Part shown: positions 53,539 through 61,866 of the stretch, piece after piece
Numbering within the stretch: the stretch's first letter is position 1
Layout of the letters: the number at the start of each line of letters is the position of its first letter
Source: Desulfurococcales archaeon
GTDB taxonomy: Archaea > Thermoproteota > Thermoprotei_A > Sulfolobales > NBVN01
Direction: 5' to 3'
NCBI GenBank assembly: GCA_023255955.1
Contig: JAGDWD010000007.1
Coordinates: forward strand, 1 to 64,000
DNA: 64,000 bases
The notes under the pieces: model-generated
Told to the model about the DNA's origin: nothing
Databases searched by the model: none
Seen by the model: the letters and a program-made list of their open reading frames with translations, nothing else
Position numbers and translations under genes: made by a program

Positions 53539-53850
53539 GTGGTGACGTTGTTGTCTGCCCAATCTACCCAGTCAGATATTTCGCAGCAGAGTACAGAGAA
53601 AGGTAGGTGGATTGAGAGAATAGTAAGATCAGCTAAGCAGACATATAAGCTATGTCCATACTTCGATAAGAAGATGAATTCATGCTTCATAAAGATGTTG
53701 AAGTCGCAGAAGAAATCCCGTTGTGATAGGGAGGGTAAGTTCGATACCTGTCCTGTCTTCGCTGAATTCATCGGTGAGCAGTACGATAAGCTTGTAGCTA
53801 CATCTAAGGTCCTTCCTCAAGATTTTCGTGACCTACAGCTAATTCCGTAG
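53539..53850 (+). CDS. Cysteine-containing hypothetical protein, 103 residues
   Basis: The C-terminal 65 residues contain four cysteines in the pattern KLCPYFDKKMNSC...SRCDREGKFDTC, spaced Cys-x9-Cys-x14-Cys-x9-Cys approximately, which could bind zinc or an Fe-S cluster. The N-terminal 25 residues are polar and may be disordered. The start is GTG, five bases after the winged-helix gene, so the two are co-transcribed. I do not recognise a family. Confidence 0.55.
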   Translation: MVTLLSAQSTQSDISQQSTEKGRWIERIVRSAKQTYKLCPYFDKKMNSCFIKMLKSQKKSRCDREGKFDTCPVFAEFIGEQYDKLVATSKVLPQDFRDLQLIP

Positions 53851-53915
53851 CACCCAAATCTTGCTTATATCTTGTCAGCAACTCAAAGTAAATGGGAAAG
53901 TAGATAGAAGGTAAG

Positions 53916-54464
53916 ATGATGAGAAGAGGGTCTGGCGAGTTAATGAGCACTGCTGGAAATGCTGATAACCTGGGTTATGAAAGGAAGAACAGTACTCAGA
54001 TTGAGATAGTATTAACGTTGTCAGCCTGGCTACTCATCTCTTCGGTGATACTACTTTCCGGATTAGTTAGTCGTTACAGAACCCCGAGAAATATCTACGA
54101 TGCTATAACCCTAAGTGCTTTCTTAGTATATATCGGGACACTAGTCACTAGAAGCGTACTCAAAGCCAGACCCTACATATCTGTTCTAGTTTCTTCAACT
54201 CTCCTAACAACTACCTACTACTTCAGGCTACTAAATATATTATTATCCGAACAGGGAAAACTCATACTCATCCCTCTAGTTAACATAGTAGACTTCGGAA
54301 ATGGAAATCCGGGTGTAGTGGCTTTAGACCTAGGGCAAGTAGGCTTTTACACACTTCTATACTTAACGTTAACGATGTTGAGAAATAGGTACATCAATAA
54401 AGTTAAAGTGAAGGACATATCAACCGAAACTTCTCCGACATCACATTCAGCAGGATATGCATAA
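53916..54464 (+). CDS. Hypothetical membrane protein, 182 residues
   Basis: The protein has about four membrane helices (about 28-50, 60-80, 90-108, 140-155) with a polar N terminus. No family is recognised. It follows the cysteine-containing gene after 65 bases and may belong to the same operon as the winged-helix regulator. Start ATG at MMRRGSGEL; ATG at MSTAGNADN (about 12 codons in) is also possible. Confidence 0.5.
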   Translation: MMRRGSGELMSTAGNADNLGYERKNSTQIEIVLTLSAWLLISSVILLSGLVSRYRTPRNIYDAITLSAFLVYIGTLVTRSVLKARPYISVLVSSTLLTTTYYFRLLNILLSEQGKLILIPLVNIVDFGNGNPGVVALDLGQVGFYTLLYLTLTMLRNRYINKVKVKDISTETSPTSHSAGYA

Positions 54465-54670
54465 TCATACAAAAACCTTTCCTAGGTAAAGCCTAATCAT
54501 TTTATACAGACTAGGCGTAGCAATAGTATGTGAGATTATGCGGATTAATCTTATCGCTGTCTCTCATCTATCTTAGGTTTCATTTGCTTTAAGAGAATCG
54601 GAGACTACTAATGACATCTCTCGATGCTTATAGGTATCACCTATCTGAGACGTAGTTTACCCATGAAAGC

Positions 54671-54680
54671 TCTATAAAAG
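54671..54680 (+). promoter_or_regulatory. TATA box of the tandem C/D sRNAs
   Basis: The sequence tctataaaag lies about 24-33 bases before box C of the first sRNA, the expected spacing for an archaeal promoter, and there is no protein start here. Confidence 0.5.
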
Positions 54681-54703
54681 AGTTCTTAGGACTATAATTT
54701 TAG

Positions 54704-54757
54704 GGGATGAAATAGGTCTATAAGCGCTGATAACATGATGTGAAACCCACGCTATGA
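54704..54757 (+). ncRNA. Box C/D sRNA 1 (candidate)
   Basis: The order is a C box GGGATGA (54704-54710, one mismatch to RTGATGA), 16 bases, D' box CTGA (54727-54730), 4 bases, C' box ATGATGT (54735-54741), a 12-base guide GAAACCCACGCT and a D-like ATGA (54754-54757). The layout fits a guide RNA for 2'-O-methylation, with two imperfect boxes. It follows its TATA box and precedes a second sRNA. Confidence 0.5.
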
Positions 54758-54769
54758 CCCTACGATAAC

Positions 54770-54819
54770 GTGATGACTTCCCTCGGCACTGATAAGGTGA
54801 TGTGAAGGCATTTATCTGA
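54770..54819 (+). ncRNA. Box C/D sRNA 2
   Basis: The boxes are nearly ideal: C GTGATGA (54770-54776), a 12-base guide CTTCCCTCGGCA, D' CTGA (54789-54792), spacer TAAG, C' GTGATGT (54797-54803), a 12-base guide GAAGGCATTTAT and D CTGA (54816-54819). Both guides are exactly 12 bases and the D'-C' spacer is 4 bases, as in known archaeal C/D sRNAs. It would direct 2'-O-methylation of rRNA or tRNA at the fifth base upstream of each D box. It ends just at the stop of the flavoprotein gene on the other strand. Confidence 0.72.
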
Positions 54820-54821
54820 GT

Positions 54822-55538
54822 TTATTCCTTAAGAATCTGCTTCATCCTCTTTGGAGCCTCTAAGGAGTATATCTCTTGTGTCTCACGAGTTATTTTCTCA
54901 ATGAGGTCTTTTCCTCCCAGGGTTTCAAGGAGTTTCGGGTTGTAGCGTAGTTCATCGAGATTGTGGAGCTGAGCTGTTTTAGCGACTAAGAAGCCTAGGT
55001 TCGCGGCATCTAAAACAGATTCAGTACTTTCCAAGGCGTCTCCCTGGGCTATGTAGTATGCTAAAGCCCAGGGCGGTATTATAGCGCCCATAGAGTTCAT
55101 GACCGCCATGAGGTATGAGATGGTGGAGATATTACCGCTATCAGCCCCCACAGCGATGAACCCTACGACTTTCCCCTCCATTAGTGATCTACCGGATACG
55201 AATATCATGTTCTCGAGGGACGTCATCCTATCAATTAAGTTCTTTAGTTGCCCGCTCGGACCGTACCAATATATCGGTGTAGCAAATATCACCGCATTTG
55301 AGGAGACGAGCTTATCTAGAATTAAGTTCCCATCGTCAGAGTCAATTACGCATGGAAATCTACATGAGGTCTGACCATCACTGACGCAACCTATACAAGG
55401 TTTAATCGTGTAGTCATAAAGATGTATAAGCTCTACTGAAGCACCTATCAGTTTCGCAGCTTCTACCGCGACTCTTAGTAGTTTATAGCAGTTTCCGTAC
55501 TTTCTGGGTGAAGCATTTATTGCTAATAGCTTCACCAT
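54822..55538 (-). CDS. NADPH-dependent FMN reductase / iron-sulfur flavoprotein-like
   Basis: The 238-residue protein has a flavodoxin-like fold: NASPRKYGNCYKLL (phosphate loop, about 8-21) and TPIYWYGPSGQLKNLIDRM (FMN segment). Between them IKPCIGCVSDGQTSCRFPC has four cysteines, like the compact cluster motif of archaeal iron-sulfur flavoproteins, though the spacing is not the classical one. It probably transfers electrons to oxidants or detoxifies quinones or oxygen. The 5' end faces the Ncs6-like gene. Confidence 0.82.
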   Translation of the reverse strand: MVKLLAINASPRKYGNCYKLLRVAVEAAKLIGASVELIHLYDYTIKPCIGCVSDGQTSCRFPCVIDSDDGNLILDKLVSSNAVIFATPIYWYGPSGQLKNLIDRMTSLENMIFVSGRSLMEGKVVGFIAVGADSGNISTISYLMAVMNSMGAIIPPWALAYYIAQGDALESTESVLDAANLGFLVAKTAQLHNLDELRYNPKLLETLGGKDLIEKITRETQEIYSLEAPKRMKQILKE

Positions 55539-55634
55539 TGATGCCCCCTAGTAGAGCCAGAAATTGCTATTAGATATATAAGCTTTCACCCATCTTCAAT
55601 GTACATCCATGAATTATATTAAATTATATCTAGT

Positions 55635-56384
55635 GTGGACAGTAAGGATATATATGGGAGATGGATGTATGAGAGAATCAAGTGTTCCTATTGCGAGCGG
55701 AGGTCCGCTAATTATCTGAGAAGGCAGTCAGGCGAGAAGCTCTGTGTTACCTGCCTGTATAGAGACCTCGTAAAGGAAGTTAAAAGAGCTTTCTCATTAG
55801 CATATAAACGTGGTGTAGGTCTTAAGGTAGGGATCTTAGTCTGCTCATGCTGGCTTGTTGAAGGTTTCGTACTCTCTAAGATCCTGAACGATATTGAGAG
55901 AGGGTTTCAGGGTGTGACTGTAGGACTTGTTGTCGAGGATTTTTTACTTGGATGTGCTAATGAGCTGAGAAAATACGTGGATGATGTGGTGTTCCTACCT
56001 GGGGAAAGTATTTGTGCTGAGAGGTACCTGAACCCGGAAAGCTTTCTGAATCTCCTAGGTATTAGGTTAGATATCATTGCTGTGCCCCTGACCCTTAACG
56101 ACATACTAGCAACTTTCTTGAGGAATCTATTATACTATAACACCGTGCTGAAGCCGTGGGTTAGTGCTAGAAGCGGGGATCTCAATGTCCTTATTCCAAT
56201 GTATAGAATATTAAGATCGGACATATACTCCTATGCCTTAGTCTCAGGAGTATTGGAGCACGTGGGGAACTGCCCTCGATGTGAAGAAAAAATCGAAATT
56301 GTCGACAAGTTGGTGACCTCAATCTCGATGGAGCATCCAGAGTTACTCTACAGGTTCCTCCGTAGCTATCTAACTTTACCGTAG
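55635..56384 (+). CDS. Ncs6/TtuA-like protein lacking the PP-loop
   Basis: The 249-residue protein follows the layout of the Ncs6/TtuA tRNA-thiolation family: N-terminal zinc finger CSYCERRSANYLRRQSGEKLC (in part) with CxxC pairs, a central Rossmann-like domain, CAERYLNPESFLNLLGI matching the conserved C..R..LN..A...LG segment, and a C-terminal CPRCE with the ERRS-like tail. The ATP-binding PP-loop SGGxDS is absent; at its place is VGILVCSCWLVEG. The GHNxDD motif is replaced by PLTLND. It may bind tRNA or partner proteins without adenylating. TTG or GTG start. Confidence 0.6.
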   Translation: MDSKDIYGRWMYERIKCSYCERRSANYLRRQSGEKLCVTCLYRDLVKEVKRAFSLAYKRGVGLKVGILVCSCWLVEGFVLSKILNDIERGFQGVTVGLVVEDFLLGCANELRKYVDDVVFLPGESICAERYLNPESFLNLLGIRLDIIAVPLTLNDILATFLRNLLYYNTVLKPWVSARSGDLNVLIPMYRILRSDIYSYALVSGVLEHVGNCPRCEEKIEIVDKLVTSISMEHPELLYRFLRSYLTLP

Positions 56385-56426
56385 GGAGGTTCCCGACGTT
56401 TAAATCTCTACCTTAAGATAACTATC

Positions 56427-56747
56427 CTAAATACTTAAATCCCTCTCCCGTCTCTCTGTGGTTGTCGGTAGCTTTATTTCGCCGAAGGCTTTCTCGTAGC
56501 TCTGTAAGTTATTGAGTAATGCTAGTGCCAGAGACTTCATACCTACAGGTGATAGCTTTACCTCCACTAGTAGCTCACGCTCAACTGCTTCGATAGCCAT
56601 GGACCCGTCGGGATTTACTCTGGGGACAGGTTTCTCTACAAAGAATATTATCGTGGCTTCATTAGGGTTTAAGGTCACTATAGCCCCACTAGCGTGTAAG
56701 ACTCTGTAGCTGTCAGACTTCCTCAGCTCGAATCTAGGTAGAGACAT
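56427..56747 (-). CDS. Hypothetical protein, DUF3467-like, 106 residues
   Basis: The small beta-rich protein has HASGAIVTLNPNEATIIFFVEK and ends with VEVKLSPVGMKSLALALLNNLQSYEKAFGEI, which resembles DUF3467 proteins (a pattern of strands and one C-terminal helix). This resemblance is from memory of the motif and unconfirmed. It converges on the Ncs6-like gene and is divergent from the FBP gene. Confidence 0.5.
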   Translation of the reverse strand: MSLPRFELRKSDSYRVLHASGAIVTLNPNEATIIFFVEKPVPRVNPDGSMAIEAVERELLVEVKLSPVGMKSLALALLNNLQSYEKAFGEIKLPTTTERRERDLSI

Positions 56748-56876
56748 CCAAATACCACCAAGTATTAAGGTCTAGCTAAATAATAAGTCAGGAGCTCTCA
56801 GCAATTACTAGTTAGGGGTTTATTTACTTACTCTCTAGTTTATATTTATCTTATTAAAACATCTTGTGGTGGTAGC

Positions 56877-58052
56877 TTGAGCTCCGAGAAGGTTAGGACC
56901 ACGGTCTCCGTAATTAAGGCTGACATAGGGTCTGTCTCCGGGCATGTAGTTGTACACCCAGATACTATCGCCGCAGCTACTAGGGTCCTTGCTGAAGCTA
57001 AGGCGAAGGGGATCATAGTGGATTTCTATGTGACGAATGCTGGTGACGATCTCGAGCTAATAATGACCCACAGAAAAGGTGTTGATTCTCCAGAAGTACA
57101 TGAAGTAGCTTGGAACGCGTTCAAGGAGGCATCGAGGATAGCTAAGGATCTAGGGCTATACGCTGCTGGTCAGGACCTCCTCAGTGAGGCATTCTCAGGA
57201 AACGTCCGTGGGTTAGGTCCTGGAGTAGCTGAGATGGAGTTCTATGAGAGGCCGTCTGAGCCGATCGCTGTGTTTATGGCTGATAAAACTGAGCCAGGGG
57301 CCTTCAACCTCCCCATATTTAAAGTATTTGCTGACCCCTTCAACACTGCTGGCCTGGTCATAGACCCTAAGCTACACCCAGGCTTCAAGTTCGAGATATA
57401 CGACGTATTCGAAGGTAAGTCAGTAATAATGAGCGCACCTGAGGAGATGTACGATATATTGGCGATAATCGGCACTCCCGCTAGGTACATAGTCCGGAGG
57501 GTCTATAGAAAGGTGGATGACGAGATAGCTGCTGTAGTCAGTGTCGAGAGGCTTAGCCTCATAGCTGGTAGGTACGTAGGGAAGGATGACCCAGTCGCGG
57601 TAGTCAGGGCCCAGGCAGGATTTCCAGCCATGGGTGAGATACTCGAAGCATTCGCCTTCCCTCACCTAGTAGCTGGCTGGATGAGGGGATCACACCACGG
57701 CCCGCTAATGCCGGTACCGCAAAGGTATGCTAAGTGTACTAGATTTGATGGGCCACCAAGGATCGTAGGTCTCGGATTCCAGGTCAAGAACTCTAAGTTA
57801 ATAGGCCCTGTAGACCTCTTCGACGATCCAGCGTTCGACGAGACCAGGAGGATGGCACAGGTTGTAGCTGACTATATGAGGAGGCACGGTCCGTTCATGC
57901 CACATAGGCTAGGCCCGGAGGAGATGGAGTACACGACACTACCAGAAGTCCTGGAGAAGCTGAAGGACAGGTTCTTCAAGGTTGAGGGAGCTGTTAAGGC
58001 AGCTAAGCCGAAGGTAAAGTCTGAGCTACTTAGCGATGAATCCAAGGAGTAG
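56877..58052 (+). CDS. fbp: Fructose 1,6-bisphosphate aldolase/phosphatase
   Basis: The 391-residue protein is the archaeal bifunctional FBP aldolase/phosphatase, the gluconeogenic enzyme that makes fructose 6-phosphate from triose phosphates. It has the N-terminal VSVIKADIGSVSGHVVVHPD, the metal-binding aspartates, VGKDDPVAVVRAQ and GWMRGSHHGPLMPVP. The start is TTG after a GGTGGT site. It is immediately upstream of triosephosphate isomerase, forming a gluconeogenic pair. Confidence 0.95.
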   Translation: MSSEKVRTTVSVIKADIGSVSGHVVVHPDTIAAATRVLAEAKAKGIIVDFYVTNAGDDLELIMTHRKGVDSPEVHEVAWNAFKEASRIAKDLGLYAAGQDLLSEAFSGNVRGLGPGVAEMEFYERPSEPIAVFMADKTEPGAFNLPIFKVFADPFNTAGLVIDPKLHPGFKFEIYDVFEGKSVIMSAPEEMYDILAIIGTPARYIVRRVYRKVDDEIAAVVSVERLSLIAGRYVGKDDPVAVVRAQAGFPAMGEILEAFAFPHLVAGWMRGSHHGPLMPVPQRYAKCTRFDGPPRIVGLGFQVKNSKLIGPVDLFDDPAFDETRRMAQVVADYMRRHGPFMPHRLGPEEMEYTTLPEVLEKLKDRFFKVEGAVKAAKPKVKSELLSDESKE

Positions 58053-58075
58053 GGCTATTCATAAGGTGCTAGTTT

Positions 58076-58798
58076 TTGAGTTTCTTTCGAGATCCTATAC
58101 TGCTCATCAACTTCAAGGTTTATGAGCAGTCCATAGGTCGTGGAGCCCTAGCACTCGGTAAGGCTGCTGAGAGAGTCTACCTAGACTTCAAGGGTTCAGC
58201 AACGGTTATTGTAGCACCACCTTTCACTGAGTTGAGGACCTTAGTAGAGTCTCTTGAGGTACCAGTATTCGCACAACACGCTGACCCTGTCGAGCTGGGT
58301 GCTCACACCGGTTCTATCCCGCCAGAAGCAGTGAAGGAGTCTGGTGCCCGAGGCTTCATAGCTAATCATAGTGAGAGGAGGCTGAGGCTAGATGAGATAG
58401 CGTTCCTTGTGGAGAAAGCTAAGCACCTCGGCCTGGGAATAGTGGTATGCGCTACTAGACCTAGAGAAGCGGCAGCCGTATCTGTACTAGAGCCTCATAT
58501 GGTAGCTATAGAACCCCCGGAACTGATAGGTACGGGTCTCGCGGTATCGAGGGTAAAGCCGGAGGTAGTTACGGAGTCTGTTGCCACTATAAGAAAGTAT
58601 AATGCTGACATAGTAATCCTTACCGGTGCCGGGATATCCTCACCGGAAGATGCTGAAGCAGCAGTATTCTTAGGTACTTCAGGAGTCTTAGTCTCATCAG
58701 CTATAGTGAAATCAAAAGAGCCTGAGAGAGTTATGAGGGGTATGGTAGAAGCCATGATCAGGGCAGTCGAGAAACGTAAAAGTCAGGCATATACCTAA
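58076..58798 (+). CDS. tpiA: Triosephosphate isomerase
   Basis: The 240-residue protein is an archaeal triosephosphate isomerase: the catalytic Lys in INFKVYEQS, His in IANHSERRLR and Glu in AIEPPELIGTG are present. Length is that of the short, tetrameric archaeal enzymes. It lies 23 bases after fbp, so triose interconversion and FBP synthesis are co-expressed. Confidence 0.95.
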   Translation: MSFFRDPILLINFKVYEQSIGRGALALGKAAERVYLDFKGSATVIVAPPFTELRTLVESLEVPVFAQHADPVELGAHTGSIPPEAVKESGARGFIANHSERRLRLDEIAFLVEKAKHLGLGIVVCATRPREAAAVSVLEPHMVAIEPPELIGTGLAVSRVKPEVVTESVATIRKYNADIVILTGAGISSPEDAEAAVFLGTSGVLVSSAIVKSKEPERVMRGMVEAMIRAVEKRKSQAYT

Positions 58799-58931
58799 GA
58801 TGTTTGAGATAGATTAAAGATCCCATACTTTAAGTTATTTTGTTGGATTGCATTGCCCTAAGTATAAGCAGTAAGCTGTTTACAATACTACTTCCGAGTA
58901 CTTCATCTTGAATATACTTTGATGTATCAGA

Positions 58932-58939
58932 ACTTTTAA
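58932..58939 (+). promoter_or_regulatory. TATA box of the ATP synthase operon
   Basis: The sequence cttttaag lies about 40 bases before the TTG at 58977. It rules out the ATG at 58944 as the start of the first subunit, since that ATG would lie within the promoter's downstream region before any transcript. A GGTG motif (58967-58970) precedes the TTG by six bases. Confidence 0.5.
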
Positions 58940-58976
58940 GCTGATGTTGCATACCTTACTCTTAGCGGTGTTTCCT

Positions 58977-59282
58977 TTGAGTGATGTCGTGAAGGAGATT
59001 GAGGCGGAAGCCGAGAGGATCATTAGAGACGCTGAGTTGAGGGCTTCCAGGATTATTGAGGAAGCTAAGAAGAGAGCTGAGGAGATATTGAGAGATGAGA
59101 GCTACGTTAGTGAGCTGGAGAGTTTTAGAGCGGAGTTAGAGAAGAAAATCTACGACGAGTGTTCCAGGATTATTGAGGAAGCTAAGAGGAAGGCTGAGGA
59201 GATAGTCGAAGCTCACAAGAAGAGACTCAGCGATGTAGCTAAGAAAGTAGCTGCAGTAGTTGCTGGGATTGATATAGCTTAA
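58977..59282 (+). CDS. A/V-type ATP synthase subunit H
   Basis: The 101-residue protein is almost entirely coiled coil (EIEAEAERIIRDAELRASRIIEEAKKRAEEIL pattern), the character of the AhaH peripheral-stalk subunit. The TTG at 58977 is chosen because a TATA box and a GGTG motif precede it at the right spacing; the upstream ATG at 58944 is inside the promoter. It is the first gene of the ATP synthase operon and pairs with subunit E to form the stalk. Confidence 0.85.
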   Translation: MSDVVKEIEAEAERIIRDAELRASRIIEEAKKRAEEILRDESYVSELESFRAELEKKIYDECSRIIEEAKRKAEEIVEAHKKRLSDVAKKVAAVVAGIDIA

Positions 59283-59296
59283 GGTGAATCAATACC

Positions 59297-61285
59297 GTGT
59301 CGAAGCTGAGATACGCCTTCTTTAGCGATCCTGATATCGCGCTAAGGACTTATGTCATCTCATCTAAGGAGCATGTTGATTCTATACTAGAAAAACTTGC
59401 GCGTATAGGCGTCTTCGAGCCTGTAGCGATGGATAACGCGGGAAAGGAAGTAGAGAAGATTAAGGAGTATATAGCGCTAGTAGAGGAATGTAAGAAGATC
59501 TTTGACATGATCAACTCATACATAGAGGAGCCCCTAACATTCGAGATTACTGAGTTACCTCCAGATGTAAGGCAGGAATTACTGAAGCTTCGTGAGCGGT
59601 TAGGTAATGTCTTAGCCGAGCTTAAGGTTCTCGATAATAGGAAAAAAGAGAATACTGAGAAGTTGAAGGAGCTCGAAATATTGGAGAGATACGTTAAGTA
59701 CTTAGAACCAACATATCGAGGAGCTGGTGGAAGTATCTTAGATTATGATGGGACATTAATTGTTGCTAGAACCGTACTAGGACCGAGAACAGAGGTTGAG
59801 TCTATAAAGAAGAGAGCTTTGTTTACCGTAGGTGAGCTCGCGGTCGACGAGCAAAACGTTATCACAACCTTAATGTTTAAGAGGGACGTAATGGATGAGG
59901 TCATCAAGGAATTTCCAGGAAAGAATCTTAAGGTCATTAAGGTGAGGACGTATGAAGCAGAGACTCTAGGTGATATGGCAGGCAGGATAGGCTCTGAGAA
60001 AGAAGCTGTGAGGAGAGATCTAGAGTACGTTGAAACGAGGATGAGGGAAGTCATAAGAACCAACCTTCCCGATATAGCGTTACTGAAGGTATTGTTAGAT
60101 GCTGAGTATACTAAGATCGAGCTTCTGAAGATAGCTCTAGAGTCTAAGTATCTGTCGCTGCTAGTAGGTTGGATCCCCAGATCTAAGAAGGAGCTTCTGT
60201 TAGGGGAGCTCCGCGGAAGACCTGTACACGTGATATTCGAGGAAGCTGCGGAACCCCCCGTAGACTTCAACAACCTAGAGCCTTTCAGACCGTTCGAGAT
60301 GTTTACAGAGTTAAATGGGTACCCATCACCGAGGGAGTGGGATCCTACTCCATTCCTCACATACTTCTTCGCTTTCTTTGTAGCTCTCATGCTCCCAGAT
60401 GTAGGTTACGCTATCGGGCTTCTCATAGCCTCAAAACTGTTCCTACCTCTCTTCGTGCAGAGTAGGGAAACCCTTCAGAAGCTACAGAGAGTAGTTAACT
60501 TGACAGCTATATGTATGGTTGTTACAGGTCTACTATCGGCAAGCTTCTTTGGGAACCTACTAGGGAGCTACATACCTCTACCACCTGTCCTGCCATCACT
60601 CTCAAGTCTAGAACAAGCTGCGGACTATGTGCTACGGTCTATAGTGCTGGCACTCTACATCGGCTATATCTCCATGCTAGTGACGCACGGTGTTGGGTTG
60701 CTAAAGGCTGTCATAAAGACACGCGATATGTGGACAGCAGTTGGGGAGGTGGTCACGATCTCCCTAATGATATTCGGACCTCCCTACCTAACGTGGAAAT
60801 TGGGTACGATAGATATAGATGTATTTAAGCTAGGTAATATCGTGCCTCAAACCATCGTAGAGTACGTGGTCTTCACGTCTCTTGGTATATACATATTCTA
60901 TAAGATCAAGACTACCGGCCCCCTAGGTGCTATGATGTGGATTTTTGACGTGATAGGACCCTTCGCGGACGTCCTATCATTCATTAGGATAGCAGGTGTC
61001 GGGGCAGCATCAAGTCTGCTAGCAGCAGTGTTTAATACGTACCTAGCCTCCTTTGTAAGTAGTGTTGCATCTATAAACATAGCTATAGGTATCATTGTTG
61101 GAGTAGTTATGGGATTCCTACTACATGTATTCATACTAGCGTCTTCGGTATTAGGACCATACATACACGCACTTAGATTAATTAGCTACGAGATGGCAAC
61201 GAAGTTCTATGAGGGAGCTGGAAGGAGGATAGCGCCGGTTAAAGTATCGCTGGGCCCTGTAATGTTCGGAGGTTCAACTAGATGA
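59297..61285 (+). CDS. A/V-type ATP synthase subunit I (a)
   Basis: The 662-residue protein has a large cytoplasmic N-terminal domain (about 1-345) with coiled coils, followed by about seven membrane helices. The C-terminal half carries FADVLSFIRIAGVGAASSLLAAV with the essential arginine (SFIRIAG), which faces the rotor ring. It is the stator subunit that conducts ions. It follows subunit H by 14 bases. Confidence 0.94.
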   Translation: MSKLRYAFFSDPDIALRTYVISSKEHVDSILEKLARIGVFEPVAMDNAGKEVEKIKEYIALVEECKKIFDMINSYIEEPLTFEITELPPDVRQELLKLRERLGNVLAELKVLDNRKKENTEKLKELEILERYVKYLEPTYRGAGGSILDYDGTLIVARTVLGPRTEVESIKKRALFTVGELAVDEQNVITTLMFKRDVMDEVIKEFPGKNLKVIKVRTYEAETLGDMAGRIGSEKEAVRRDLEYVETRMREVIRTNLPDIALLKVLLDAEYTKIELLKIALESKYLSLLVGWIPRSKKELLLGELRGRPVHVIFEEAAEPPVDFNNLEPFRPFEMFTELNGYPSPREWDPTPFLTYFFAFFVALMLPDVGYAIGLLIASKLFLPLFVQSRETLQKLQRVVNLTAICMVVTGLLSASFFGNLLGSYIPLPPVLPSLSSLEQAADYVLRSIVLALYIGYISMLVTHGVGLLKAVIKTRDMWTAVGEVVTISLMIFGPPYLTWKLGTIDIDVFKLGNIVPQTIVEYVVFTSLGIYIFYKIKTTGPLGAMMWIFDVIGPFADVLSFIRIAGVGAASSLLAAVFNTYLASFVSSVASINIAIGIIVGVVMGFLLHVFILASSVLGPYIHALRLISYEMATKFYEGAGRRIAPVKVSLGPVMFGGSTR

Positions 61286-61370
61286 GGAATTTCAGCAATA
61301 TGCTTCAGAAGTTGCTGAAAACATCTAACGGTTTATTAGGCTTACCCTAGTTAAGCCTGGGGGTCTAAAG

Positions 61371-61847
61371 ATGTCTGAGATCCTCGCGTACATAGGTCCA
61401 GGCCTTGCCGAGGCTCTCGCTGTTATAGGGACTGCGATAGGTATGTACAACGCTATAGCTGCTGGTCTACCTGCCGTGGCGGAGGATCCCGGGCAGAGAG
61501 GTAGGGTCTTCGCATTAGCTTTCCTGCCAGCTACCCAGACATTAGTGTACGGCTTCGTCTACATGTTCTTGATGTACAGCTCTTACTTGCCGGCACTCCT
61601 CAGTAAATACCCTCAGATACCACCAAATATTGCGGCAGGAATCTTCGGGGTAAGTATCTTTGTAGGCTTCGCTGAGCTTTTCTCAGCGTGGATGCAGGGA
61701 AAGGTGTGTGCTGAGGGAGCATCACAGCTAATTAAGACGCGCGGTGCTATCTTCGGCTCGACAATAATACTGGCAGCATACGAGGAGTTCTTCGGGATAC
61801 TTGGGATGGTCTTCGGAATACTGATGGCCTCAATGCTAACAGCATGA
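61371..61847 (+). CDS. A/V-type ATP synthase subunit K (c, rotor)
   Basis: The 158-residue protein has four membrane helices in two hairpins. The first hairpin has PATQTLVYGF and the second AAYEEFFGILG; only the second has the ion-binding carboxylate, so each subunit carries one site per two hairpins, as in NtpK-type rotors. The Thr-Gln pair matches the Na+-ligand region of Enterococcus NtpK, which leaves open Na+ coupling. Confidence 0.93.
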   Translation: MSEILAYIGPGLAEALAVIGTAIGMYNAIAAGLPAVAEDPGQRGRVFALAFLPATQTLVYGFVYMFLMYSSYLPALLSKYPQIPPNIAAGIFGVSIFVGFAELFSAWMQGKVCAEGASQLIKTRGAIFGSTIILAAYEEFFGILGMVFGILMASMLTA

Positions 61848-61866
61848 CGCTATAAAAGTGGGCCCT

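Noticed and set aside
54727-54803. Triplicate GATAA(C/G)(A/G)TGATG as a direct-repeat or CRISPR-like array
   Set aside because: Spacing is uneven (35 and 27 bases), units are short, and the motif is fully explained as D box-spacer-C box junctions of C/D sRNAs.
58944-58976. Upstream ATG start for ATP synthase subunit H
   Set aside because: It begins only a few bases after the TATA box and before any likely transcript start, and adds a hydrophobic stretch not typical of the family.
59743-60390. Long minus-strand reading frame of 215 codons
   Set aside because: It lies entirely inside the well-supported ATP synthase subunit I gene on the other strand and has a serine-rich, low-complexity product. 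It is a shadow frame.
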